Shown: positions 45,613-55,738 of the stretch, piece by piece
Position numbering within the stretch: the stretch's first letter is position 1
Layout of the letters: each line of letters opens with the position of its first letter
Origin: Exophiala sp. HKRS030
Lineage: Eukaryota > Ascomycota > Eurotiomycetes > Chaetothyriales > Herpotrichiellaceae
Direction: 5' to 3'
NCBI GenBank assembly: GCA_023897205.1
Contig: JAHWDD010000001.1
Location: 7,564,001 to 7,628,000 of the forward strand
Length of the DNA stretch: 64,000 bases
Position numbers and translations under genes: made by a program
The notes under the pieces: generated by a model
What the model was told of the DNA's origin: nothing
Database searches by the model: none
Seen by the model: the letters and a program-made list of their open reading frames with translations, nothing else

Positions 45613-46178
45613 GTACGTCAGCGGACTCCTAGTTAGTTCGGACGAACACTGTGTACATGAAGAAGAAGGGCAGCATGGAATAGCATCTGGGTTTACATTT
45701 CTGACGCGATTCGACTGTGTCTCATGGTCGGCTATCGAAGGAGCCACAAGTTGATGGATCTGTGGCTATGATAGTATTTTCTTGACTTTCCTTTGAACAC
45801 AAAATGCATATTATGTTCTAGTCTGTCTATCAGTCAGTTTGCAACCTCTTTTCTGCATAGCCTACTCGAACGCAACATGCGTGAGTGGTATATCCCCTCG
45901 TACTCCCACTTGTGATGACGAGGAGTAGCATCCTTACCCGGTGACACAAACCTGGCGGTCTAAACCATTTCCGTGGCGCCGATATGCACAGGTAGGTGTC
46001 CGAAGAATGGTTCACGATCAGACCGAAGATTCAGAGCGCTCTGTGCGAGAGTTCATCCTGTATATTTGTAAGAATTAAGCAGTTTAGGATTCAAAGTAGA
46101 AATAATAGGAACTTCTCCACCGGTTCGGCTGATTGTTATCCTATCTACCGTTGAACAATGTCCTCCTCATATTAAATT
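45613..46178. other. Intergenic spacer
   Basis: About 570 bases downstream of the sulfatase gene. Nothing recognisable. Confidence 0.45.
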
Positions 46179-46469
46179 CTAGCCTGCATTCTTGCCGTGG
46201 TGAATAATTTCGGATACATACTGTTGAGACGTCGCTGATGCTTTCAGTAGGTGCTCTTGAAGCTCTTGCACTTTGACCTCGCCCTCACTGAGATATTTTG
46301 CAGTGACATGTTCAGTCATCTCATCGACACCGTACATGGCCCAAGTGGATCGAATAGCTGCCAACGAATCATCTATGAGCTGCAGCCCGTCGGACGAATC
46401 TGGGCTCCACTGCGGGTATGGGTCGTGCAGGTAGATATTTTCTTGAGCAACTTCATAGAATGCGGACAT
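46179..46469 (-). CDS. Possible small helical protein, unknown
   Basis: An open frame of 96 residues, MSAFYEVAQENIYLHD... to HHGKNAG. It is acidic and helical, with an amphipathic SEGEVKVQELQEHLLKASATSQQYV stretch. It has balanced composition and a sensible start, so it may be real, but no family is recognised. Confidence 0.4.
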   Translation of the reverse strand: MSAFYEVAQENIYLHDPYPQWSPDSSDGLQLIDDSLAAIRSTWAMYGVDEMTEHVTAKYLSEGEVKVQELQEHLLKASATSQQYVSEIIHHGKNAG

Positions 46470-46798
46470 CTGAGAGACGAGTGCGGCGTGAAGTGAGCAA
46501 GGGGTATGGGGTGAGATTCAATACAACGCTACGTAGTGAATGCAGTACGACAACATAAATCATGGAATTTACTGAGCTGTCTTGGCCGGTCTATTCCTGG
46601 TTGGTTTATGGAAAAATCGGAGAGAGCTGTCAATTGCTTTCAGGACAAAATCAAAGAGGAGAATCAATTCGTGGAGGCTCAGACGTGAGTCCGGAAGTGA
46701 GGAGGACAGTTCTCAAATTCATGAATCCGTAAGTTAGAGGCTTGCCCAAATTTCCTTCGGGTTCTGCTATCGTTATGATTTTCTGGTAAGAGATGATG
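46470..46798. other. Intergenic spacer
   Basis: About 330 bases downstream of the amidohydrolase stop. Nothing recognisable. Confidence 0.4.
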
Positions 46799-48177
46799 TT
46801 ATGCAGCCTTCAAACCTTGCTTCCACACACCAACAATACCTTCGCCTTCCCAGATACTCTGCAGTCTCTGGGTGACATCGCCTTTGACAAGAATCAGATC
46901 GGCTCTTTTACCTTTCGCCACAACGCCACGATCATCGAATCCAAATCTTCGAGCTGGCACCGCAGTAGCTGAGCTCAATGCCTCGGTGATGGTCAAACCA
47001 CACTTGTCAACGTACATTTGAAGTTCTTGCCACAGACTAGGTCCGATAGCTGTGCCCTTGAGGCCTGCCACTGCATCAGTTCCGGCGACAATATCAATGC
47101 CCTCTTTCTTGAGTCTCTTCACCGTCTGAAAAGCGTATTCTACTCTGGCATCGGGAGAGCGCATTCCCATTACAGACTGCATATTATCCTTGGAAAAGGC
47201 ATCGAGGATCCCGCGTTTGTCTGCGATTTGGGCAAACCTGTCCCTGTATTCTTGTTCCTCGCCAGTCAAGCTGCTGACCACGGCCAATGTGGGAATCACA
47301 AAGGCGTTGGTCTTCTTGTAGAGCTGAATGATACTCTCTGGTGGTGATTGGTCCACGAAGGTGTGAGTGAGTCCGTCGGCGCCCGAATTAAGGACGATTT
47401 CTGTCATATCAACACTGAGAGCGTGGCCAACGACCGGGAGCCCGACGGCGTGAGCTGCATCGACGACGGCGGTCTGAAGCTCGAGAGTGGCGACAGGTAT
47501 AGAGCCAGTGGGCATGATGAGAGAGCAGCAATTTTCTTGCATAAGTTTGATGTAATCGGCACCATTCTCCTTGTGATCTTTGACGAAGTCGGCGGCAGTT
47601 TCGACAGTAACATTTGGCCATGTTTTGATGTATGCTTTCAACTGAACAAAGTCACGTGTTATTCACCGCCTGTTGTATGATTCGGGGTCGTGCTGGGAAA
47701 AGCAGCGGCTTACATCTTCAGATGGATTGTGACCAAGGACAACTGGCTTCGGCCAACCACCCTCAATCGTCGCTCCCAAGAGTGAGGTCTTCAGATCTGA
47801 TAGGGTAACAGGGCTACTTTGGGTTTTTGCCTTGTCCAGTTCGTCGGAAATGCGTGTTCGCCACTTGTTGACAGCATCCAGGTCAGAGTGCATATCGAGG
47901 ACGGTAGTAACTCCGCTTTTCAAGGGGATCGAAGGATACCGCTTTCATCACCGCCTGGTGGCAAATGCATGCCGTGAACATGAACGTGCGAGTCGATGAG
48001 TCCGGGAAGAAGGGTGTGGCCTTTGCCATCGATGACTGTTGCTCCTGAGATGTTGGGCCCCGCCTCATCGGACACTGAAGAGATTAGACCGCTCGACGGG
48101 TCAAAGACAACAGTGGCATTTTGGCGAACTTGGTTCCCGTCGAATAAAACAACGGAATGAATGACTGTGGGCGCCAT
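46799..48177 (-). CDS. Metal-dependent amidohydrolase, imidazolonepropionase/prolidase-like (one frame break)
   Basis: A TIM-barrel hydrolase of the amidohydrolase superfamily. Exon 1 runs from 48177 (MAPTVIHSVVLFDG) to 47714, and exon 2 is 47641-46799. The intron has a GTAAGC donor and CAG acceptor. Metal-site motifs are LPGLIDSHVHVHG (HxH), VVGHALS, THTFVD and AGTDAVAG. SGVTTVLDMHSD and DLILVKGD complete the family pattern. The frame is broken once: after DESGILRSP the next section LKSGVTTV is one base out, at GGGG 47924-47927 on plus (CCCC on the coding strand). With that base the product is 435 residues. No signal peptide is seen. Substrates of fungal members (dipeptides, Xaa-Pro, mycotoxin amides or esters) vary and cannot be inferred. 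Confidence 0.87.
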
Positions 48178-49415
48178 GTTCTTCTTCAAGGTGTGCCAAG
48201 GCCGTCGAGCTAATTATAGCAATCGCTGCTGAGGAAAGAGCAAGCACAAGTTGCCCAGAGGATATGGAAAGAAGAAAATGAACCCGATTCAGACGCCTTT
48301 GAGAAAGAAGATTTCCCAAGGGAGACAGACACAAGGCAGAAGCACAGGATATAAGACGAGAAAAGCAACTTGCAGATAGGAGCTGGTAGGAGGGGTTATT
48401 TTATCTGCAGCGTCAGCCTGCGGGATCGAAGCTTCATGTTGTACAGTACCACAGGGTCTATTGGCTCCAGGCACCTACAAGCAAAGGGGCCACTAAGCTA
48501 CCGTGGCTACCTAGACGTGGGAGGCTAGGTACCCATGGTCGCTTGAGGCGCCTTCTCCGCAGGTCGTCTATCTGATATTTTATGGGGTACAGAACTATCC
48601 ACCGCCTAGGTATGGATCCATGGCAAGCGCCTAGAGCCAGCTAGTGACAGTTATTACATGAAGGGCAACCTAAGAGCCCTAAAATCCCCTGTGATTATGC
48701 GGAGTAGAGTATTACAGGCGAGCTAGTATTGGCTAAGCCAGGCACAAACCAATCACATGTTTCCATTCAGGGGTGTGACTACCTAGTAGTCACTAAGGTA
48801 CGAGGCATTACCAACAGCGCGGAGTAATCATTTACGATTCCCTAGATTACTCGAGAAGGAAAAACCTAATTGCTATATGCGGCTTAGTCCTAGAGGGTGA
48901 GTGAAGGCCGCTTTAACCTGAGTTTTGACTTAGTCTTTTAGTTGAGTAGCACGACGGGTCAAAAATGGGTCGTCTTTTGAGGCTAATTGTCATTTAAACC
49001 AACTTCGTGTGGTTAATACCGACATCGTATATACACTTGATACAACACTTCAGCATTCAGTCTCGAACGACCGCCTGATTAATACAGACTAAGAGTAATT
49101 CGTCTGCTTTTCTGACCCAAAACTTGTCTTTGCAATCGAACAGAGACTGATCTAGTTCCGAGTTCAAGAAAAGGTTTGAATCAAGCGCTTGCGGACGCTT
49201 GAGTAGCCACATGGCTGGCGCATATGAAAGCGACCGCGAGGCCGCATCCAGTGAGTCTTTTAGGCCATATGGATGAATGACTAGCTCTGATCGTGACAAT
49301 GGGTTTCGCGGCTTACAGGATGATGTCCTCACAATTCAGCTTCATGTCGAAGGCGAGGTTATGTTCTCTTCCCAAAAGTTGACTGTCTGAATCTGCTCGA
49401 TCGACACCTCCCAAG
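48178..49415. other. Intergenic 1.2 kb, divergent promoter region
   Basis: It lies between the amidohydrolase (minus) and the ankyrin-like gene (plus). CTAGG/GGTACC words occur near 48510-48620. No gene is supported. Confidence 0.45.
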
Positions 49416-50477
49416 ATGGCTCAATCTTGTTCCGCGCCTCAGCCGAAGCCATGGGAGACACTTTCTCCTCACCAGGAAGCTATGGTGGAAGCATGCAAGA
49501 CTGGTCAGCTCCTTGAGCTGAAGAATTTATTCGACGTACACCATGTCAAGGCAGGATCCGAGCCAGTTTTCTATTACCCAGAAAAACAAGAAGGCGCACC
49601 CCTGACTGATCTGCTATTCAAGGCAGCCATTTCTCATGGGCAACAGTCAATCGTCCGATACCTGCACTCTACCTATCCTACATACAACTTCAGCAAATTT
49701 GGTATTGCCGATGCGCTGGCGACAACACGAAACCTTGATATGCTTAAACTAATCCACTCCTACTGTCCTCAAATCGTCAGCTACTCATGCGATGACCATG
49801 TCACGTCTCTGCTGAGCTTGGCTCTTGCGCAGGGGCCGGAGAATGGACCCTTCATTCACTTTCTTCTCGATCACGGAGCAATATCCTTGAACGATTGTGG
49901 ATACCTCGTTCATGCCGGGGACACCCTGAACCCCGCCATCCAATACAATCAACCGATAGATGTCATCAAAAAGATGATCTCGAAGACTCGGTTTCTATCA
50001 ATCCCGCTGCTTACGGCAGTTCATTACAAGCGTGTGGACGCAGTTGAGGTACTCTTACCCGAAAACCATACCAGAATGAGACAACTCGGGATGGAGGATG
50101 ATTTGCAGGTGGTGCTGAAGGCGGCGCAGAAAACAAAAGACAAGGACATCATCGCTGTAGTAGAACGTTTTATACATGAGGCGGAGCAGCAAGATGCCAA
50201 AGAGGCTGCCAAGAAACTACGAGCCTCAAAGAAATGGTGGCAGTTCGGCACGGGAGCGAACCGCGAAGACAACACTGGATGCCCGGAGTCTAGTACCTCC
50301 AGCCGACCAGGCGGTACAAGCTGGTGGAACTCGCTGTCAAAGAGTGGACATGAAGTGAAGCCTGCGGATGTTAGTCGACAGGAGAAGGAGGAGGAGCTCT
50401 ACGACTCTTCCACGCATGAGGAAATCGAGTCGGAACTCGGAGAAAAGGCATCGGCGCCGCCAAAGAAGCTGGGCTGA
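49416..50477 (+). CDS. Ankyrin-repeat-like protein
   Basis: An intronless 353-residue protein. Helical pairs of ankyrin type run from about residue 15 to 230: VEACKTGQLLELKNLF, LLFKAAISHGQQSIVRYLHS, ADALATTRNLDMLKLIHSY, SLALAQGPENGPFIHFLLDHGA, NPAIQYNQPIDVIKKMI and LTAVHYKRVDAVEVLL. The repeats are divergent and few keep the full TPLH motif. A charged helix (VERFIHEAEQQDAKEAAKKLRASKK) and a Ser/Gly/Glu-rich tail follow. It has no signal peptide. It is probably a cytosolic scaffold; partners are unknown. Confidence 0.75.
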   Translation: MAQSCSAPQPKPWETLSPHQEAMVEACKTGQLLELKNLFDVHHVKAGSEPVFYYPEKQEGAPLTDLLFKAAISHGQQSIVRYLHSTYPTYNFSKFGIADALATTRNLDMLKLIHSYCPQIVSYSCDDHVTSLLSLALAQGPENGPFIHFLLDHGAISLNDCGYLVHAGDTLNPAIQYNQPIDVIKKMISKTRFLSIPLLTAVHYKRVDAVEVLLPENHTRMRQLGMEDDLQVVLKAAQKTKDKDIIAVVERFIHEAEQQDAKEAAKKLRASKKWWQFGTGANREDNTGCPESSTSSRPGGTSWWNSLSKSGHEVKPADVSRQEKEEELYDSSTHEEIESELGEKASAPPKKLG

Positions 50478-51331
50478 AATTGTAAGTCGAAGTTGCCGTC
50501 AACGTCAGGTTATAATTTGGCAACAAGATCCGCATTCGTGGGCGAGGAGAAGATGCTAGACATTGGGCAATCCCTTGGATCACGACAGCGACCACAACAC
50601 AAGCTATGAGATTGCCTTCTAGTCGGCAAAGGATGGTTTTCATTGACGCTGATTGACTGTTTTGACTGTCAAACTGCTGGAGTTTACCTACGGGTTCTGA
50701 ATTTGAATGTACTCCACCCTGTCAAATTGCAAAGACTTTCATTACTGGGTATTTTATGGAGGAGCACCATAGCAATATGCCGCCATTAATCGTCGATTCA
50801 TTTCCTTTTTTGAGCCGAACACCTCGTCGTCCGCAATCTCTCCTGTCGACCTCCCGATCCAGCTGTACGTTGTGACTGACCACAGGTTCTAGCACAGTCT
50901 AATCAACAACCCGAACAGCGTGTCGAGCACCACAGCAAGAGATTGAGCCGCCAGAAGGAGCAGTTGGTAGCAAGTCGAAGAAGCTGAAAATGAACCCTTT
51001 GCGGTGTCGATCACGTGTGACAACTTCCTCGTGCCTATCTAGTCCGTAGTAGGTAAGCGCGGTGAGGTAGCTGCGCGTGCTGCGCCAAGGCCACGCCGAC
51101 GGATGTGTTACTACTTCAGTGCGAGATCCCAAGATCGCAACTCGTCCGTCACCTCCACCCTTGTACGGAGTACCTGCGCAGTTTGCTGGAAAACGCCGTC
51201 TTCATCATTAGAATCATGTTGGCATAACACTGTAAACCTCTTGCGCAAGCCTCATCGTCTTTGAGGCCGTTTCCTCCGTTGCACCGGTGTACTCCTAGCA
51301 TCATCATCTACGTCGCTTTGCCTGCGTACCA
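50478..51331. other. Intergenic spacer
   Basis: About 850 bases, with a TCACGTG box near 51012 and a TACGGAGTA palindrome half at 51164-51172. No gene is supported. Confidence 0.45.
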
Positions 51332-52832
51332 ATGGCCTACCCTCGATCTTCCATCTCTCCCACGATGGACCACGAAAACAGTCTTAACTCACCCCGTCGC
51401 TCACCTTCTCCCCCACCCAACCTTTATCAAAACGGGACAAAAGAAGAAACCAGCATGTTGCTCATCAAAATGAGCTGCTGGCTGAATTCTCTTCTAACCG
51501 CGAGCAACACTACCGCGAGCAACTCATCGCGCTACAAACCGACATGAACCTCATCACTCAGGCTGATCCTTACGATCCAGAGCCGTTGGAAGACTCTCCA
51601 GAAGAGGTCGCAAGAATCGCAGAAGTTGCCGCTTCGGGCACCCCATATCAGTCTCAGATGTCATCACTTGCCGGGAAATGGTATGCCGAGTTTGTGCACG
51701 AGGTCAACGATGCTAAAGAGGCCAAGGAGCTGGCCCTGATCAGCCTTATGGTAACGTCTCAGTTGGCTCTATGGGAAGACCTGTCCGTGACTGACTTGCC
51801 TTCTTCCAGCAAACCCATCAGGCTCGACTAGAGCGACTGAAGTACGAATGTGACTACAGACTTCATTTGGCAGCTGAAGAATGCGAGCATATGACCACCA
51901 CCCTCCGAGAACGCTTATTTCAATCTCTTTCCAGCAAGAGGCAGCGACTGATGAAGGAAAAGGAACAACTCGACATTGCAGACACGAATGCACTCCTCCT
52001 GCACCCCAGCCAATTCAGCATCACCAATCCTGCCAGCCCTGGCGGCAATCATACCAGCCGCAAGACACGATTTACACGTAATCGAGAACAAGAAGATCTC
52101 AATGGAGCCGGGGAGACACACTCGAAACGCAAAAGGAAATTCGCCGATGAAGATCTTGGCTCGCCTTCTCGGAACGGCATGTCCACCCCAGCGGACCGGT
52201 CTCGCGGTGCGATAGCTCAGCAGACCGCCCCTGTCTACTCAATCAGCTCTCTCTTCACGGAGAAAGAACTAAATCTCCAATCTCACCAGGCTCAGATTGC
52301 CGCTCGACACTTCTTCACGACTTCACGAAAAGAAGGCGAGGCGAGCAACAGCAGAAGGCGAGGGAGAGATCGAGATCGAGACGAAGTGGACAAACAGGAT
52401 GGGTTGGGTGAGGATTCGGGTTCAGAGGATGAAGAGTTGGAGGCCCCGGAGATGGACCGATCTGCCAGTCAGAATGTCCATGTCACAAGGTCAACGCGAA
52501 CGATTGGTGGATTGACCGCACTGAACACACTGAGTGATCTGGCCGAAAAGACGGCGACGAGGCCGGCTCTACCATATGCGACGCTGCATACACATCAAAG
52601 CCGAGCGGGAACTTTCCTACCACAGCCTAGTAGATTATTGCCAGAGGAACTAGAAGAGGACATGTTGAAGATTACACAGATTGAAAGCCAACCACGTGGG
52701 ACGGTGGACAAGAAAGCAGTGGAGGAAGCGCTCAAACCGTTGTCAGAAGGATGGAGCAACCTCGCACCGGACTGGCCGGTGTACATGGATATGCATTTGG
52801 TTGAAGTTGATCCCCGGCAGGTACCGCGCTGA
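51332..52832 (+). CDS. SDS3: Sds3-like histone deacetylase complex subunit (one frame break)
   Basis: Fungal Sds3-family protein, a scaffold subunit of Rpd3/Sin3-type deacetylase complexes. Exon 1 begins MAYPRSSISPTMDHEN and the main intron is 51751-51809 (GTAACG...CAG). The first 37 codons and the continuation RRNQHVAHQNELLAEFSSNREQ are one base out of register; a base is missing in the AAAA run at 51439-51442. The coiled-coil core HYREQLIALQTDMNLI...DPYDPEPLEDSPEEVARIAE, SSLAGKWYAEFV and ERLFQSLSSKRQRLMKEKEQLD is followed by the diagnostic DTNALLLHPSQFSITNPASPGG and a basic KRKRKF. The tail is charged and ends near DMHLVEVDPRQ. The reconstructed length is 480 residues. A further 3' exon after the GTACCG at 52819 cannot be excluded. 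Confidence 0.78.
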
Positions 52833-54144
52833 GCTTGAGGGTTTGATATGCAAGGACGGGGTCCGAGATGAAATTGTTCAAATTCCGGTTCACGATCTAG
52901 CTTGGAGAGGTGGTCAGAGATGCTAAGCGACGTGAATTGAGTTCTCTCGGTGACAGGTACAAGCGGGTGACGGCATATCGGTGGAGGTGATTGTGCCTTG
53001 TCTGTTGCTGAGGAGGGCAGTTGGAAGGGTGATGTCACGTACTCATTCAGTGTACCTCAGCAGGGAAATACACTGCTAGCTGGACTGAGCTCGAGTGGCC
53101 AAATAAATTGAAAGACTGATGAGATACTACCCATCAAGTCATTCGCTGTTTGTAGGTTAGACGTAAGGTTATGGCAAGCTTTACCCAGCAGGTAATAAGC
53201 CGGTGTGGGAATTCAGATATGACAGGGTATGTTGTGGTCTCTCCGATGTCTGGAGTATTTGACTTGGCCATTTACGAGCCAACTGGGGAAAATACCCTAT
53301 ATTCGCCATTCCTCAGTGCGGCAGACGATGATCCGAAGACGAGGATGGCCATAATTGACAAATGGTGACCACTGACCACACCTGCTCCGTACTTTTTGCG
53401 GGGACCCTCGCACGCCCGAGGCCTCGTCAGCACCGTTGGTTATACTATAGGTACTGTGTAGGTACTAGTTTGGCACTAGCCAGGTAGGCATGCCGGGGCG
53501 GGACAACAGGCACGCACGGCACCGCGCTTGTGGGCTCTTAGGCTGCAGTCTTTAGGTGTGCAGGGCCCAAAGGACCGTCGGAGAATAGCATGTCTAATAG
53601 GCACGTAACAGGCATCTTAGGCTAGCCACCGGTTATGATCACCGCCTCCAATAGGCGGCCACCCCTGGAGGATCTGGCGGATCCCCACAGTGACATCGCC
53701 TCGTCCATCTTTTCCCCATATTCCCACAACAACTCACACCTCGCCTCACATCCACACATCTCCTCCGTATGTCGACACCGACACCGACATCCACAGTATT
53801 GCACCACCGCAACATGCATTCATCCACCTTGGTTTGACTTTCCCCAGAAGATAGACCTGCTTGGGTTTTCAGATCTTCTTCCCCCGCACTTTATGCGGAT
53901 TCAACGTCTTCGTCGAGCATGCATCTCGCTCCACTAACCAGCTTCGTTCGACTCATCATTCGACATGAGTGTATGACGGTGTGAGTGACCACCGCTTCAC
54001 CATCTCATCCCGATTATCCCACTTACGACGGCAGTGGGGAGGTTGGTAGTTGGGATTATATCTTATAACCCTCGTCATTTCGTCGGCCCCAGACGTTCAA
54101 GCGACATCCTAGGACTCTCAGATCAACGACATCAGTTCGCAAAA
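52833..54144. other. Intergenic 1.3 kb
   Basis: Only short frames are present. CTAGG/GGTACT words and a CTCCGTACT motif occur at 53380-53500. The right end carries the epimerase promoter and leader. Confidence 0.45.
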
Positions 54145-55344
54145 ATGTGGTCAAATCTTGTCAAAATTGTCGCTTTCTCTTCTGCCATTACTTCTGCCTT
54201 TGGCCAGGCGCCAGCGACAGACCCATTGGCAGTGTATTCAATCAGTGCAGAAAACATTTCTGCCACGTTCATTCCCTATGGCGCGCGTCTGACCTCATTA
54301 CTTGTGCAAGATCGCGACGGAAACGATCAGGATATTGTTCCTGGGTATGATCATCCAGAGCAGTACGTGAATGACACTGCCACATATCACTCGTACTTCG
54401 GACCCATTGTCGGTCGATATGCCAACCGAATCAAAAATGGCACCTTTGAACTAGATTTTGAGACATTCAATATCCCTACCAATGAGAACGGGGGTGCCGA
54501 CACTCTCCATGGTGGATCTGTTGGCTACGACCAAAGAAACTGGACTGTCGTGGCAAATTCGAGCTCGAGCATCACTTTCAGCTTACTCGATACCGCATAT
54601 GAGGGTTTCCCGGGTACAGTCTTGACCATTGCCACTTACTCCTTGAGCAACTATGCGAGCGGTCCACAAGGAGAACTTCGTCCTCGACTGACTACCTCTC
54701 TTGTCTCACACGCCCTCGATGAAGCAACCCCAATCATGCTTGCCACCCATTTCTACTGGAACCTCAATGCTTTCAAACAACAAAATCTACTTGAGGACAC
54801 CACACTGTGGTTGCCATATTCGGCTCGTTATATTGAAGTCGACCCTATCTTGATCCCAACTGGAATCATTGGAACGGTCGCCAACACCACGGCGTTGGAC
54901 TTTACCAAGCCAAGAGTCCTTGGGGACTCCATTAGTGAAGCTCAGGGTCTCTGTGGAAACAATTGCACGGGCATCGACAATGCATTTTTAATCGACAGAC
55001 CTGCGGGTACAAGTCCAACCTCGTCCAACTTCCCAGTACTATCAATCTGGTCCGAGACGACTGGCATTCGTCTGGACGTGTCCACGAACCAACAAGGTAT
55101 ACAGATTTATAGCTGTAACGGACAGAATGGAACGATTCCAATCAAGCCGAGTCAGCAAGAGCGCAACAATGGTACCGATACAGCAACAGACTTTGTCAAC
55201 AAGTATAGCTGTATTGCCATTGAACCTCAAGCCTGGATCGATGGTATCAATCATCCTGAATGGGGAGTTGAGAATTATGAAATATTCTCCCCAGATACCG
55301 AACCGGCGGTCAACTTTGCCACTTATGACTTTTCAACATTCTGA
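54145..55344 (+). CDS. Secreted aldose 1-epimerase (mutarotase)
   Basis: Interconverts alpha and beta anomers of aldoses. The ATG at 54145 is chosen over the upstream in-frame 54034 because it starts a typical signal peptide, MWSNLVKIVAFSSAITSAFG, which places the enzyme outside the cell. The domain covers the rest of the 399 residues: FIPYGARLTSLLVQDRDG, VPGYDHPEQY, GPIVGRYANRI, TLHGGSVGYDQRNW (catalytic-site His), THFYWNL and GIDNAFLIDR. It ends with CIAIEPQAWIDGINHPEW, whose Glu is the likely catalytic base. There are many N-x-S/T sequons, consistent with secretion. No intron and no frame break. Confidence 0.92.
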   Translation: MWSNLVKIVAFSSAITSAFGQAPATDPLAVYSISAENISATFIPYGARLTSLLVQDRDGNDQDIVPGYDHPEQYVNDTATYHSYFGPIVGRYANRIKNGTFELDFETFNIPTNENGGADTLHGGSVGYDQRNWTVVANSSSSITFSLLDTAYEGFPGTVLTIATYSLSNYASGPQGELRPRLTTSLVSHALDEATPIMLATHFYWNLNAFKQQNLLEDTTLWLPYSARYIEVDPILIPTGIIGTVANTTALDFTKPRVLGDSISEAQGLCGNNCTGIDNAFLIDRPAGTSPTSSNFPVLSIWSETTGIRLDVSTNQQGIQIYSCNGQNGTIPIKPSQQERNNGTDTATDFVNKYSCIAIEPQAWIDGINHPEWGVENYEIFSPDTEPAVNFATYDFSTF

Positions 55345-55738
55345 TGATGATCACATCAGACAATCATACAAAAGCATGGACATAGTGAGGAGGAGAGATA
55401 TTCATGGACATTATGATTCATGAGACGAAGTTGATGGTTGGTGATGAGGCGAGGACGAATGAGGGTTGGTGTTTCACATCCGTAGCCAATCAAAAGCTCC
55501 AAAATCAACGTCATTGTAAACAAACACCAACTGGTCAACTCAGCTTCATCGCCAATTATACCACCTAATTAAAGGTATCAATTATCGTTGTACAGCTTAC
55601 AAAACATAATGAGGGATCATATAATGACCGCAATCGTCGTTCAACCCCAGTTCTGATGCCCTTGGCGCACCTTCCACCTCAGTTGCCCGCGATTCTCCCA
55701 CATTCCACGTCGAGGATCCCGCTGGGTCTGTCACAATC
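55345..55738. other. Intergenic spacer
   Basis: About 390 bases. Contains the promoter of the next gene. Nothing else is visible. Confidence 0.4.

Noticed and set aside
53171..53368. 65-codon frame on plus
   Set aside because: Too short, no recognisable pattern, and isolated in intergenic DNA.
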